From positions 1 through 39,892 of IMG/VR virus record IMGVR_UViG_3300001737_000001: a stretch of DNA of 39,892 nucleotides; one strand, written 5' to 3'. The first letter of the stretch is position 1. Each line of letters starts with the position of its first letter. Position numbers and translations under genes: made by a program. Positions 14,628 through 23,069 of this stretch are shown piece after piece. The stretch comes from a virus. The notes below the pieces were generated by a model. It saw nothing but the letters and a program-made list of their open reading frames with translations, made no database searches and was not told the origin of the DNA.

Positions 14628-15866
14628 TTGAGAATTAAAAAAGAAACAGTAATAAGCATACCAACAGTATTTAAGTGTTTGAGACAAAAATCAAGATACA
14701 AAGTTTTATATGGTGGAAGAGGTGGTGGAAAGTCTTGGGCTATAGCTATGACTTTATTAATTATGGGTACACAAAAGAGGTTGAGAATTTTGTGTACAAG
14801 AGAGATGCAAAACTCAATTCAAGATAGTGTACACAAATTACTTAGAGACCAAATTAATGCTTTAGATATGGAAAGCTTTTACACAGTTACTAAAACACAA
14901 ATTTTAGGCAAGAATGGAACAGAGTTTATATTTAAGGGATTGTTACACGACCCTGCAAAAATTAAATCAACAGAAGGTGTAGATATATGTTGGGTTGAAG
15001 AAGCAGAAAAAATCTCACAACAGTCTTGGGATTTTCTAATACCTACAATTAGAAAAAGAGGAAGTGAAATATGGGTATCATTTAATCCATACTTAGAAAC
15101 AGACCCTACATACAAAAAATTCATCAAAGCACCACCGCCAAACTGTATAGTTAAAAAAGTAAATCACTATGACAATAAGCATTTTCCAAAAGAACTACAG
15201 GAAGAAATGGAATATCTTAGAGAGGTGGATTATGATTTATATTTACACATTTGGGAAGGACAATGTAAAACAGCAAGTGATGCACAAATATTTAGAGATA
15301 AATTTGTAATAGAAGATTTTAGTATAAACAAAGTTGCAAAAGAAAAAAATGTACAAGATTTAGCATTTTACTATGGGCTTGACTGGGGATTTGCACAAGA
15401 CCCTACAGCAGTATTGAGATGTTGTGTAATTGGATATGAATTGTATATTGATTATGAAGCAGGAGATACACAAATAGAATTAGATGATACACATAAACTT
15501 ATAGACAAAATACCAAAAGCAAAAGAACACACAATAAGAGCAGATAGTGCAAGACCTGAAAGTATTAGTTTTGTGAAAAGACAAGGCTATAAAATAGTAG
15601 GTGTTGAAAAATGGAGTGGTAGTGTTGAAGATGGAATTGAATTTATAAGAAGCTTCAAAAAAGTACACATACATAGCAGATGCAAAGAAGTAGCAAATGA
15701 GTTTGTAAAATATTCATACAAAGTAGATAGGGTTACAGGAGACATTTTACCAATTGTAATTGATGCAAATAATCACTACATAGATGCACTTAGATATGCA
15801 CTTGCACCAATGATAAAGCAGAAAACAAATATAATGGTAATTCAGAGACCAAACATTTTAGGATAA
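14628..15866 (+). CDS. terL: Terminase large subunit
   Basis: ATP-driven packaging motor and nuclease, 412 residues. Walker A is GGRGGGKS (about 28-35), Walker B with catalytic glutamate is ICWVEEAE (about 119-126), and the RNase H-like nuclease begins with YGLDWGFAQDPT (about 249-260; first catalytic Asp), followed by ADSARPESI and the final HYIDALRYAL. The start is TTG 14628 with AGGA upstream; no ATG lies between it and Walker A. Motifs are complete, so it should be active. Terminase_3-like family. Confidence 0.93.
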   Translation: MRIKKETVISIPTVFKCLRQKSRYKVLYGGRGGGKSWAIAMTLLIMGTQKRLRILCTREMQNSIQDSVHKLLRDQINALDMESFYTVTKTQILGKNGTEFIFKGLLHDPAKIKSTEGVDICWVEEAEKISQQSWDFLIPTIRKRGSEIWVSFNPYLETDPTYKKFIKAPPPNCIVKKVNHYDNKHFPKELQEEMEYLREVDYDLYLHIWEGQCKTASDAQIFRDKFVIEDFSINKVAKEKNVQDLAFYYGLDWGFAQDPTAVLRCCVIGYELYIDYEAGDTQIELDDTHKLIDKIPKAKEHTIRADSARPESISFVKRQGYKIVGVEKWSGSVEDGIEFIRSFKKVHIHSRCKEVANEFVKYSYKVDRVTGDILPIVIDANNHYIDALRYALAPMIKQKTNIMVIQRPNILG

Positions 15867-15875
15867 AGGAAAGTT

Positions 15876-16277
15876 ATGAGAAAAGAAGTTGTAGATAGAA
15901 TATTAAAAAAGCTAAAGAAAAACAAGAGAGTAAAAGTTACACAAAAAAAGAATATGCAATACATAGGAAATTTTAAGTGTCATAGCAATAGTTTATCTTA
16001 TGCAATAAAACACAAAAAGAAAGTAAAGTGCATAGTTGGTGGAGTGCAAGTATTTACAGATTGTGTAGTTGCACATTTTATAGTTGAAATGAAAGATGGA
16101 ATATACATAGACCCTACTTATGGAAATGTATCTGATATGTACGATAGTTTTATAATTGTAGAAAAATATAAGCCTAAAGATTTTCAACCACTAGATGAGC
16201 TTATGAATATGAAAAGAACAATATATCATTTGCTTACAAAAGAACAAAAAGAAGAAGAAACAATAAATGATTTTTAA
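15876..16277 (+). CDS. Hypothetical protein with possible Cys-His-Asp triad
   Basis: 133 residues. The order NFKCHSNSL (C35), VVAHFIVEM (H67) and GIYIDPTYG (D79) has the spacing of papain-like or transglutaminase-like cysteine proteases/amidases. This is a motif-level suggestion and not a family assignment. The N-terminus is very basic. Located between large terminase and a promoter, where packaging or head-maturation accessories often sit; the genome has no other visible head protease. It could equally be a non-enzymatic protein. Confidence 0.65.
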   Translation: MRKEVVDRILKKLKKNKRVKVTQKKNMQYIGNFKCHSNSLSYAIKHKKKVKCIVGGVQVFTDCVVAHFIVEMKDGIYIDPTYGNVSDMYDSFIIVEKYKPKDFQPLDELMNMKRTIYHLLTKEQKEEETINDF

Positions 16278-16279
16278 TA

Positions 16280-16322
16280 AACTTGTTAGCATATTGACTA
16301 CATAACAAGTTTTAGTTATAAT
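16280..16322 (+). promoter_or_regulatory. Promoter with inverted repeat around the -35 box
   Basis: AACTTGTTA (16280-16288) and TAACAAGTT (16303-16311) form a perfect 9-bp inverted repeat with a 14-nt centre. The centre holds the -35 TTGACT (16294-16299); TATAAT is at 16317-16322 after 17 bp. The repeat begins 2 nt after a stop codon and is followed by TTTAG, so it could also be a terminator. The TTGTTA/TAACAA half-sites resemble those before P2 and P4. Confidence 0.65.
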
Positions 16323-16342
16323 AACAACATAAAGGGTAAAAG

Positions 16343-16966
16343 ATGAATAAAAATGAAATGAACTTAATTTTAGATGCAGTAGATAACAAAAATCCTAAAA
16401 GAGAATTGAATTATGCTTTTATAGATTTTAGAAATAATTGCATAGTTGCTACAGATACAAAAAAGTTAGTAATTTTACATCTAAGAGAAGATGAGATAGA
16501 AAATTGTTTTGGTACACATTATCTACACAAAAGAATACTAAAAGCAATTATAAGTTTTATGAACAAAGAAAAAGAGATGAATTATAAATTTGTAGATAAT
16601 CACATAATCATAGATGATATGAAAATAAAGCTAGATACTGAATATGTGTATGATGATAAATACAAATTAAATTATCCAAATATGGAACAGGCTACAAATA
16701 AAAGATTTGATGATAGTTTTGTAACAGAAAGTTTAATGTTTATAGATTTTGATACTACACATAAAAATACACACATCAATAGTGATATGTTCAAAGCAGT
16801 ACAAGAATATGGAGATGCAGGAAAATACAAAGTAAGTAGCATTGCACAAAAAGATAAAGTTGTAGGTATGGTAAAGATTGAAGGAATAAAAGAAAATCAA
16901 TTGAGATTTACAACTGTACTTATGGGAATAGAATATAAGCCACAAGACCCTACACTATTTGACTAA
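16343..16966 (+). CDS. Hypothetical protein, possible sliding-clamp-like fold
   Basis: 207 residues. NCIVATDTKKLVILHL (about 33-48) resembles the ATDxxRL strand of the bacterial DnaN clamp and of phage clamp-fold proteins; beta-strand segments continue through the protein. It ends in QDPTLFD, close to the QxxLF clamp-binding peptide. Either it is a clamp mimic or it binds the host clamp through its tail. Both ideas are inference. It sits alone between two promoters, just before the portal gene. Confidence 0.62.
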   Translation: MNKNEMNLILDAVDNKNPKRELNYAFIDFRNNCIVATDTKKLVILHLREDEIENCFGTHYLHKRILKAIISFMNKEKEMNYKFVDNHIIIDDMKIKLDTEYVYDDKYKLNYPNMEQATNKRFDDSFVTESLMFIDFDTTHKNTHINSDMFKAVQEYGDAGKYKVSSIAQKDKVVGMVKIEGIKENQLRFTTVLMGIEYKPQDPTLFD

Positions 16967-16987
16967 ATATGAATTTTACAAAGAGTT

Positions 16988-16996
16988 TGATATAAT
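16988..16996 (+). promoter_or_regulatory. Extended -10 promoter before portal gene
   Basis: TGA followed by TATAAT (16991-16996) is an extended -10 element 35 nt upstream of the portal ATG. No good -35 at 17 bp is visible, as is common for TGn-TATAAT promoters in AT-rich bacteria. Confidence 0.55.
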
Positions 16997-17031
16997 CGTT
17001 AAAATAAGCTTAAAGAATAGGAAAAAACAAA

Positions 17032-18327
17032 ATGAGTAGCACAGTAAACAATCAACTAGAAAAAATACAAAGAATGAAACATCTTGGAAAAGTTTGTAAT
17101 GATTTTTACATAGGTTCAGTAAGAGTTATGAATGAGGAATATTTGCCAGTTTGGAAAGGGGAAAATGAACAATCATACCTTACTAGATTAGCAAACACAT
17201 CATTTACAAATATGTATGCACCAATAGTTGATGGTTTAGTTGGACTTGTAACAGCAAAAGAGCCAAAGATAACAGGCTATGATGAAATGGATATGAACAA
17301 TGTTGATATGAAACATAGCAGTTTAAGTATGTTTGGTAAAGAGGTTATTAAAAAATCATTGAATGAGGGTATATGTTTTGTTGTAGCAGAGAAAAATGCA
17401 AAAGCAAATAGAATTTATCTTAAAACTTACAGCTATAGACATCTATATAATTACATAGTTAAAGATGGAGTTTTGGAGCAGATTGTATTCAAAGATACAG
17501 TGGAAGTTGCAGATGGAGAGTTTGGACTTAAAGAAAGAGAAAGATACAAAGTGTTTAGAGTTGGTGGTGGTGCAATATACTATGAAGCAGATAATGGTGG
17601 TGGTATAAAAAGTCAAGTAGAATGGAAGAACACACTTAAAGAAGTTCCAGTAGTTGCATTTAAGACAGGAAAAGAATTAAGCCAATATGAGATAGTACCA
17701 AAGCTTTATGATATAGCAAAACAAAATCAAGTTCATTTGGGTACATCAAGTTTTATAGCAAATGTATTATCTATTGCAGGAAATCCAATACCAGTATTTT
17801 ATGGTGCAACAAAAGAAGGAAAAGTTGTAATAGGTGTAAAAGATGCACTTAAATTTGATGATAAGACAAAAGAAGGTTTTGAGTGGGTAGAGATTGAAGG
17901 AAAAACAATTGATAAGCTACAGGAAAAACTAAAGAGAGATGCAGATGATATTGATAAACTTACATTTAACCTACTCACAAAGCAAGATAGTAAAACAGTA
18001 ATTGATGCAGAGAATACACAAAGAAAAAACTCTTCATTTTTAGCAGATATGGCAACAGAGCTAGAAGTTAAAATGAATAGGATAATGCAGTTTGTAGCAG
18101 AGTTAGAAAATAAGACATTACCAAAAGATGCAAAGATAGAATACAAAAAAGATTTTGATGCAACAATCGTTGATTTAGAAATTGCACAAAAACTATTACT
18201 TGCAGGGGAAATGAGCAGAGAAACTTATTACACAATTTTAAAAACAGGAAGCCTACCTAAAGAATTTACAATAGAAGAAGAGAATGATAGAATAGAAAGC
18301 CAAACATCAACAGGAATTGAGGAATAA
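17032..18327 (+). CDS. Portal protein (DUF4055-like)
   Basis: 431 residues. Portal-like layout: N-terminal EEYLPVWKGENEQSYLTRLANTSF-type segment, MYAPIVDGLVGLVTAKEP, a central domain with SSFIANVLSIAGNPIPVFYG (about 240-262), a clip-like LKRDADDIDKL and a C-terminal helical crown ending in SRETYYTILKTGSLP. This matches the DUF4055 portal family. It forms the dodecameric DNA gate at the capsid vertex. Overlaps upstream of the minor head protein; the order TerL, portal, gp7, scaffold, capsid is standard. Confidence 0.82.
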   Translation: MSSTVNNQLEKIQRMKHLGKVCNDFYIGSVRVMNEEYLPVWKGENEQSYLTRLANTSFTNMYAPIVDGLVGLVTAKEPKITGYDEMDMNNVDMKHSSLSMFGKEVIKKSLNEGICFVVAEKNAKANRIYLKTYSYRHLYNYIVKDGVLEQIVFKDTVEVADGEFGLKERERYKVFRVGGGAIYYEADNGGGIKSQVEWKNTLKEVPVVAFKTGKELSQYEIVPKLYDIAKQNQVHLGTSSFIANVLSIAGNPIPVFYGATKEGKVVIGVKDALKFDDKTKEGFEWVEIEGKTIDKLQEKLKRDADDIDKLTFNLLTKQDSKTVIDAENTQRKNSSFLADMATELEVKMNRIMQFVAELENKTLPKDAKIEYKKDFDATIVDLEIAQKLLLAGEMSRETYYTILKTGSLPKEFTIEEENDRIESQTSTGIEE

Positions 18328-18328
18328 A

Positions 18329-19234
18329 ATGCTTTACACAGAAGATGAGGTAATAACAGGAGAAATATATTTTGAACAACAGGCTATTAAAGATAGAAGT
18401 TTATCAAAATTTAGAAACTTGTTAAATACAATCAAAAATGAGATTGAAGCAGGAACACCAATAAAGAAGATAAAAAAGATTATTGATACAAGTGATATAA
18501 ATGCAGATATGCAAGATACACTTCAAGAAATGGCAGAACAGCAAATATCAATAATCACAGGAGAGGAAAGCGGTGTAAATTTAGCAGAAGTAGGACTTGC
18601 AGGTTACACATTAAAAGAAGCAGTTTCAGCAAAAAAAGAAGGTGTAAAAAAACAAGCACAAAGATTTATGGCAAATGCTAATGAATTGCTAAAAGACAAA
18701 GAAGATTTAGCAACACTTGTAAAAGATGAAATGAGTAAGTATGAAAGAGAACTTGAAGCATTTTATAGAACACAAGCAAAACAAGCAAGACAGCAAGGTT
18801 ATGAGCAAGTAGATAAAAACAACTATAGAAAAATAAGAGGTTGGATAAGCATTACAATTTTAGACAGTAAAACAAGTGCAATATGTTTAAACTATCAAAA
18901 TAAATTTTATTCAATCAAAGATTATAAGACAAGAGCAGACATACCAAACAAGCCACCACGACACCCTAATTGCAGAAGCATATTAATTACAGTTTGGGAA
19001 GGTGTAAATATAACAAAATACAAAGGTCAAAAACTAAGCACATTTTTGAAAAACAATCCAAAAGTTGCACAAGATATAATGGGTCAAAAGAAGTATAGAA
19101 TTTTTACTACAGGAAAAGCACAAATTAATAGTTTCATAGATGTAAAAGGAAAAAGATTTTACACAAATGAAGAAATAATCCAAAGACTAGGGATTAAAAG
19201 TAAAACTAGACTTGACAAAATAGGGGGTAAATAG
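18329..19234 (+). CDS. Minor head protein (SPP1 gp7 / Mu F family)
   Basis: About 301 residues from ATG 18329 (TTG 18317 would add four). The diagnostic C-terminal segment is present: RGWISITILDSKTSAICLNY then PPRHPNCRS (the TxDxRTxxxHxxxxG..PP.HxxCRC-like signature of Phage_Mu_F/gp7). These proteins attach to the portal and help DNA ejection and head assembly. The first half is helical (ELLKDKEDLATLVKDEM). Confidence 0.82.
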   Translation: MLYTEDEVITGEIYFEQQAIKDRSLSKFRNLLNTIKNEIEAGTPIKKIKKIIDTSDINADMQDTLQEMAEQQISIITGEESGVNLAEVGLAGYTLKEAVSAKKEGVKKQAQRFMANANELLKDKEDLATLVKDEMSKYERELEAFYRTQAKQARQQGYEQVDKNNYRKIRGWISITILDSKTSAICLNYQNKFYSIKDYKTRADIPNKPPRHPNCRSILITVWEGVNITKYKGQKLSTFLKNNPKVAQDIMGQKKYRIFTTGKAQINSFIDVKGKRFYTNEEIIQRLGIKSKTRLDKIGGK

Positions 19235-19313
19235 AAGTATAACGATTATGGATTTATGAAATATACAGGTGCTAGAAATAGCTTACACAAAAAACAATTT
19301 ATGGAGTTAAATT

Positions 19314-20006
19314 ATGAACGAAGCATTAAGAAAATTATTAGAAGAAATTGCAAAAGCAAATTCAGAGAACAAAGCACAATTAGAAGAACTTGCAAAAGCA
19401 GTGGTTAAAGCAGGAGATGATGAGATAGTAAAATTACAAGGTATCAACTTAGATATTATCAAGTCAAGAGATGAGTTTAAGGCAAAAGTAAAAGAAGTTG
19501 GAACAGCACTTAATATTGATATTAATACGGAAAGTGTAACAGAAGCAATTGATGCAATTAAATCAAAAACAGGTGTAAAAGAAACAGAAGCACTTGCAGT
19601 TAAAGAAAAAGAGATTGAAGCATTAAAAACACAGGTACAATCACTTACACAAAATTTAGAAACTACAAAATCTCAATCACAAGAGCAAATGTTAAAAGTT
19701 GTACTTGAAAGAGATTTAGCAATGGTTTTACCTGCACACAAAGCACACGAAGATATGACTAAATATATTGTTGCAGACATTGAGAAAAAAGCACATTTTG
19801 AAAATGGTAAGATTTTATTTAAAAATGAAGATGGTACAACTATTAGAATTGATGGAGCAGATGCAACAATTGATGATATGGTTCTACAACAAAAACTAGC
19901 AGATAAAAATGGAAGATTTTTTAACAATGAAGTTCAAGATAGTGGTGGAGATGGTGCAAATGGTTCAAACGGAAATGTATCACTTGGTGGAACACCAAAG
20001 TTTTAA
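19314..20006 (+). CDS. Scaffolding protein
   Basis: 230 residues, long coiled-coil centre (AVKEKEIEALKTQVQSLTQN; about 98-130), acidic and Ala/Lys/Glu-rich, with a Gly/Asn-rich C-terminus (SGGDGANGSNGNVSLGG). This layout and its position just before the capsid gene identify a capsid scaffold that guides procapsid assembly and is later lost. No protease domain is fused. Confidence 0.78.
   Translation: MNEALRKLLEEIAKANSENKAQLEELAKAVVKAGDDEIVKLQGINLDIIKSRDEFKAKVKEVGTALNIDINTESVTEAIDAIKSKTGVKETEALAVKEKEIEALKTQVQSLTQNLETTKSQSQEQMLKVVLERDLAMVLPAHKAHEDMTKYIVADIEKKAHFENGKILFKNEDGTTIRIDGADATIDDMVLQQKLADKNGRFFNNEVQDSGGDGANGSNGNVSLGGTPKF
19984..20004 (+). terminator. Weak hairpin at end of scaffold gene
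   Basis: TTGGTG (19984-19989), GAA loop, CACCAA (19993-19998), then AGTTTT. The stem lies inside the last codons of the scaffold gene and ends just before the stop, with a short T-run. A partial terminator here would let the following promoter set capsid levels separately. Confidence 0.5.
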
Positions 20007-20017
20007 AAGAAAAAGTA

Positions 20018-20026
20018 TGATATAAT
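20018..20026 (+). promoter_or_regulatory. Extended -10 promoter before capsid gene
   Basis: TGA-TATAAT at 20018-20026, about 95 nt upstream of the capsid ATG, in a 116-nt non-coding leader. It would give extra transcription of the most abundant structural protein. No clear -35 hexamer. Confidence 0.55.
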
Positions 20027-20122
20027 TTATGCAATATGAGTTTTTAATGGATTTTAAAACTTTGTAATGAATTGGATTATGAGTTACACATATAGCAAAA
20101 AACAAACAAAAAAGGAAAGAAA

Positions 20123-21160
20123 ATGGCATTATTAAAAGATGTATTATTTGACAATAATTGGAGTTCAGCGAGTTTTCAAAATTCATTCGCAGTAAATAAG
20201 CTTATGCAAAGTGGTATATTAACACCAATCAAAGGTTCAATCAGACAAGATATTGATGGACTTGATAGTGATAATATGAAATCAATCATTGTTGCAGGTA
20301 TCATTTCAAGAACATTTGCAGAGCCAAAAGGTATGGATGCAACAGATACTGAATTGACACCAAACGAGCTAGGACAAACAGAGTACAAAGTGAAAACTTT
20401 TTATCAAGCATATTCAGAGTTGGAAAGAAGCATACAAGCAGACATTATGCCTATGAGTATTGCAGATGCAAAAACTCACTTAATTAATGTGTATGGTACT
20501 TACTGGGCAACTCACTGGAATAAGCTTATGGCTAATATGATTAAAGGTATGGCAACTATTCCTGAAATCACAATTGGAGATGGTTTATCAAACTTTTCAA
20601 GACAACTTGTATTAGATGCAAGAAAAATCAAGGGAGATATTGGTTTTGGTAGAATTGGTAAAATGTATATGTCAAGCACAACACTTTATGATATTTTATC
20701 AAAAATTGAAGCAGGTACAATTTCAGCAGGTACAATTGTAGAAACTTATGGGCAAAATACAATCGTAGTTGATGGAGTGCAAACAGTTGTACAATCAGAT
20801 GTACCAACTTATAAATACAATGGTGTTACTGAAATTGAACTTGATGATGATATGGCAGATGGTGTAGTAGGTATTATTGAGCAGGGAGCATTTGGTATTG
20901 GAGAAAGAAATCTTAAACAACCACTTGAAACAGTAAGAAATGCACTTGCAGGAAATGGTAGTGGAATTACACAAGTTGTAAGTAGAAAAGCATTTATTTT
21001 ACACCCTATTGGATTTAACTTTGTTGGTACATTAGGTACAGACTATTCAAAAGTATCAGAGCTAACTTATGCAGAGTTACAAGGTGGTGGATTATATGAA
21101 GTTGCAAATGATGTAAAAGCAACAAATATCACAATCTTAAAGGTTAAAATAGGAGCTTAA
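20123..21160 (+). CDS. Major capsid protein
   Basis: 345 residues, AAGGAAAG ribosome site, directly after the scaffold. Typical gp13-like coat features: GSIRQDIDGLDSDNMKSI at the N-terminus, a TELTPNELGQTEYKVKTFYQAY segment (about 75-95), a long backbone helix (DAKTHLINVYGTYWATHWNK), GRIGKMYMSSTTLYDILSK, and a C-terminal HPIGFNFVG followed by L-Y-VANDVKA. HK97-like coat fold is expected. Codon use and size fit a highly expressed structural gene. Confidence 0.85.
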   Translation: MALLKDVLFDNNWSSASFQNSFAVNKLMQSGILTPIKGSIRQDIDGLDSDNMKSIIVAGIISRTFAEPKGMDATDTELTPNELGQTEYKVKTFYQAYSELERSIQADIMPMSIADAKTHLINVYGTYWATHWNKLMANMIKGMATIPEITIGDGLSNFSRQLVLDARKIKGDIGFGRIGKMYMSSTTLYDILSKIEAGTISAGTIVETYGQNTIVVDGVQTVVQSDVPTYKYNGVTEIELDDDMADGVVGIIEQGAFGIGERNLKQPLETVRNALAGNGSGITQVVSRKAFILHPIGFNFVGTLGTDYSKVSELTYAELQGGGLYEVANDVKATNITILKVKIGA

Positions 21161-21197
21161 TAGCTTCTATTTGACTTAAATAAAAAAGGAAAATAAG

Positions 21198-21626
21198 ATG
21201 GCAAAATCAGAAGTAGTAGTAGCACTTTTAGAAAAAGCAGTAGAACTTGCAAAAACAAACAATGATGTTGATTTAGCAGATGGTATTGAAATGCTAGAAG
21301 CACTTGGAGAAGATGCAGATGGCAGAACACAAGAGTATAAAGACTTAAAAGAAGTTGTTTCAAACATTGAGAATGGACTTAATGGAGATGGTAGTGAAAT
21401 TGAAGATGAAGAAGAGAAGGCAAGACTTGAAGCAGAAGCACAAGAGAAAGCTAGATTAGAAGCAGAAGCAAATGGAGCTAAAAATGAAACAGTGCAAACG
21501 GAAAAGAAAAAGTACAATCTATTTGGAATTAAGCAAATTGGTAGTTTATGGTATAGCGAAAAAGACAACTACAAAACAGGATTTAAAACTGTAGAAGAAT
21601 GTGCAATTAAGCATAATAGCAAGTAG
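21198..21626 (+). CDS. Hypothetical virion-region protein, 142 aa
   Basis: Lies between capsid and connector genes. N-terminal helices (MAKSEVVVALLEKAVELAKT), a Glu/Ala-rich middle with the direct repeat QEKARLEAEA/EEKARLEAEA, and a C-terminal small domain (YNLFGIKQIGSLWYSEKDNY). The last ~35 residues could be a small capsid-binding or decoration domain; not recognised. Probably a minor head component, by position. Confidence 0.65.
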   Translation: MAKSEVVVALLEKAVELAKTNNDVDLADGIEMLEALGEDADGRTQEYKDLKEVVSNIENGLNGDGSEIEDEEEKARLEAEAQEKARLEAEANGAKNETVQTEKKKYNLFGIKQIGSLWYSEKDNYKTGFKTVEECAIKHNSK

Positions 21627-21632
21627 TAGCAA

Positions 21633-22091
21633 ATGATACCTTTTACAGCATACACAGAAGAAGCATTTGAAACAGCTACAAGTTATCTATCAGTTGAAGA
21701 AGCAGATGGAATAATAAGCAATCAAAATGAAAGTGAAACTTGGGATGATTATGATGTACCAACAAAAGAAGCACTTTTAATTCAAGCAAGTTTGGCGGTT
21801 GATGGTGCGTATAACTATCAAGGTGTAAAAGTATCAAATGCACAGTTTTTAAAGTTTCCACGAAAAGAGTTGGAAGATGAAGAGGTTTCAAAAGTCTTAC
21901 CATTGACATTAAAATTTGCAGTAACAACATTATGTTTAAGCTATAGTAACGATAGAGCATTTAGGAACATTACCAAAGATGGAATATCAAAACTTGCAAT
22001 GGAGTTTAAAGAGATTGAAGATGATATAGGTGCAGATGTACTTGTATTTTTGAAGCCACTTAAAGCAACAACACTAAAAATAGAAGGTTAG
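21633..22091 (+). CDS. Head-tail connector (DnaT-like/gp6-type)
   Basis: 152 residues of helical adaptor type: YLSVEEADGIISNQ at the start, ALLIQASLAVDGAYNYQGVK in the middle and FAVTTLCLSYSN near the end. This is the family often labelled DnaT-like in phages but acting as an HK97 gp6/SPP1 gp15-type connector ring below the portal. Ribosome site is weak. The position after capsid supports the connector role. Confidence 0.7.
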   Translation: MIPFTAYTEEAFETATSYLSVEEADGIISNQNESETWDDYDVPTKEALLIQASLAVDGAYNYQGVKVSNAQFLKFPRKELEDEEVSKVLPLTLKFAVTTLCLSYSNDRAFRNITKDGISKLAMEFKEIEDDIGADVLVFLKPLKATTLKIEG

Positions 22092-22093
22092 AG

Positions 22094-22681
22094 ATGAATA
22101 TAAATGCTTTGATTAGAAAGTATGGTACTAAAGTAGAAATTGACACAATTGAAAAAGATGTGTTTTTTGATACACAAAAATCATCAAGATATAAGAAAAG
22201 TAAACTTTATTCATCTTTTAACACTAAGGTAATACTAACAAAAGAAATAATTAATGCAGATGCGACAATTGTTGTAGATGGTAAGAATTTCTTAGTTATA
22301 GAAACAATAGACAGTCCATCACGAAATGGTAAAATAGTGTACAGTGAAACAGGTATATTTGAAGATGATTTTATTCACGATATAAAGTTTTACACACAAT
22401 CATCAGAAATGAAAGGTTGTAACTTACCTTCAAAATCAGATTTACCATACAGTGAGTACAAAGCAAGAATAAGAACTGAAAAGCCAAATGACTATTTGCA
22501 ATTTGCTTTGCAGGGTGCAAAAGTACCAACTCACAAAATAACGATAATGTATCAAGATGGAATTAACACAAGTGATTTAATCATTTGGGGAGATAGAAAG
22601 TTTGAGATATTGTCAAGTGAGAATATAGATGAGCAAAATGTATTTTTAGAGATGAGTTGTATTGAGGTATTAAATGCCTAA
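22094..22681 (+). CDS. Head closure/joining protein, possibly two fused domains
   Basis: 195 residues. The C-terminal half (about 115-195), YKARIRTEKPNDYLQFALQG then TSDLIIWGDRKFEILS, looks like a phage head-tail joining protein. The N-terminal half has a similar strand order (FNTKVILTKEI, VVDGKNFLVIETIDSP), so the protein may be a tandem of two related beta domains. Stopper/closure role is inferred from order. It overlaps the next gene by 8 nt. Confidence 0.62.
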   Translation: MNINALIRKYGTKVEIDTIEKDVFFDTQKSSRYKKSKLYSSFNTKVILTKEIINADATIVVDGKNFLVIETIDSPSRNGKIVYSETGIFEDDFIHDIKFYTQSSEMKGCNLPSKSDLPYSEYKARIRTEKPNDYLQFALQGAKVPTHKITIMYQDGINTSDLIIWGDRKFEILSSENIDEQNVFLEMSCIEVLNA

Positions 22682-23069
22682 GATAGAATTTGACTTTGAA
22701 GAATTAGCAAGAGATACACTTAATGAAATAGGTGGAATTTTGGTAGAACAGGCACAGGGCAATATGGATAAAGTATCTTTTGGAAGAGCTTATATTATTG
22801 GTGGAAAAGTACACATAGCAAGTAAGGGTGGAGACACAGCTAACAATCTAAGTGGAGCATTACACGATAGTATAAGATATGAAGTAAAAGGTAGAAATAT
22901 GGAGTTTGGAGCAGGAGATAGTGAAATTGATTATGCTAAATTTCTTGAAGGCGGTACAGGCAAGATGGAAAGCAGACCAAATTACACAAAATCTATAATT
23001 CAGAATGAAGCAAAAATCAATGCTAAAGTGCAGGACTTGTTCATAAAAGGTTTAAGGTATAAAGTATGA
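22674..23069 (+). CDS. HK97 gp10-like/tail completion protein
   Basis: 131 residues with the gp10-like pattern: helical N-terminus (EELARDTLNEIGGILVEQAQ), LSGALHDSIRYEVKG, then EIDYAKFLEGGTGKMESRPN, equivalent to the Y-A-x-x-x-E-x-G-T-x-x-x-x-P-F signature of head-tail/tail-completion proteins. Overlaps both neighbours by 4-8 nt. Confidence 0.72.
   Translation: MPKIEFDFEELARDTLNEIGGILVEQAQGNMDKVSFGRAYIIGGKVHIASKGGDTANNLSGALHDSIRYEVKGRNMEFGAGDSEIDYAKFLEGGTGKMESRPNYTKSIIQNEAKINAKVQDLFIKGLRYKV

Noticed and set aside
14419-14631. A 70-residue + strand open frame across the gap between the terminase genes
   Set aside because: Its translation is made of repeated L-H-I-L/V-T-H-F units from the TTACACATTTT repeats; no ribosome site and no protein-like composition.
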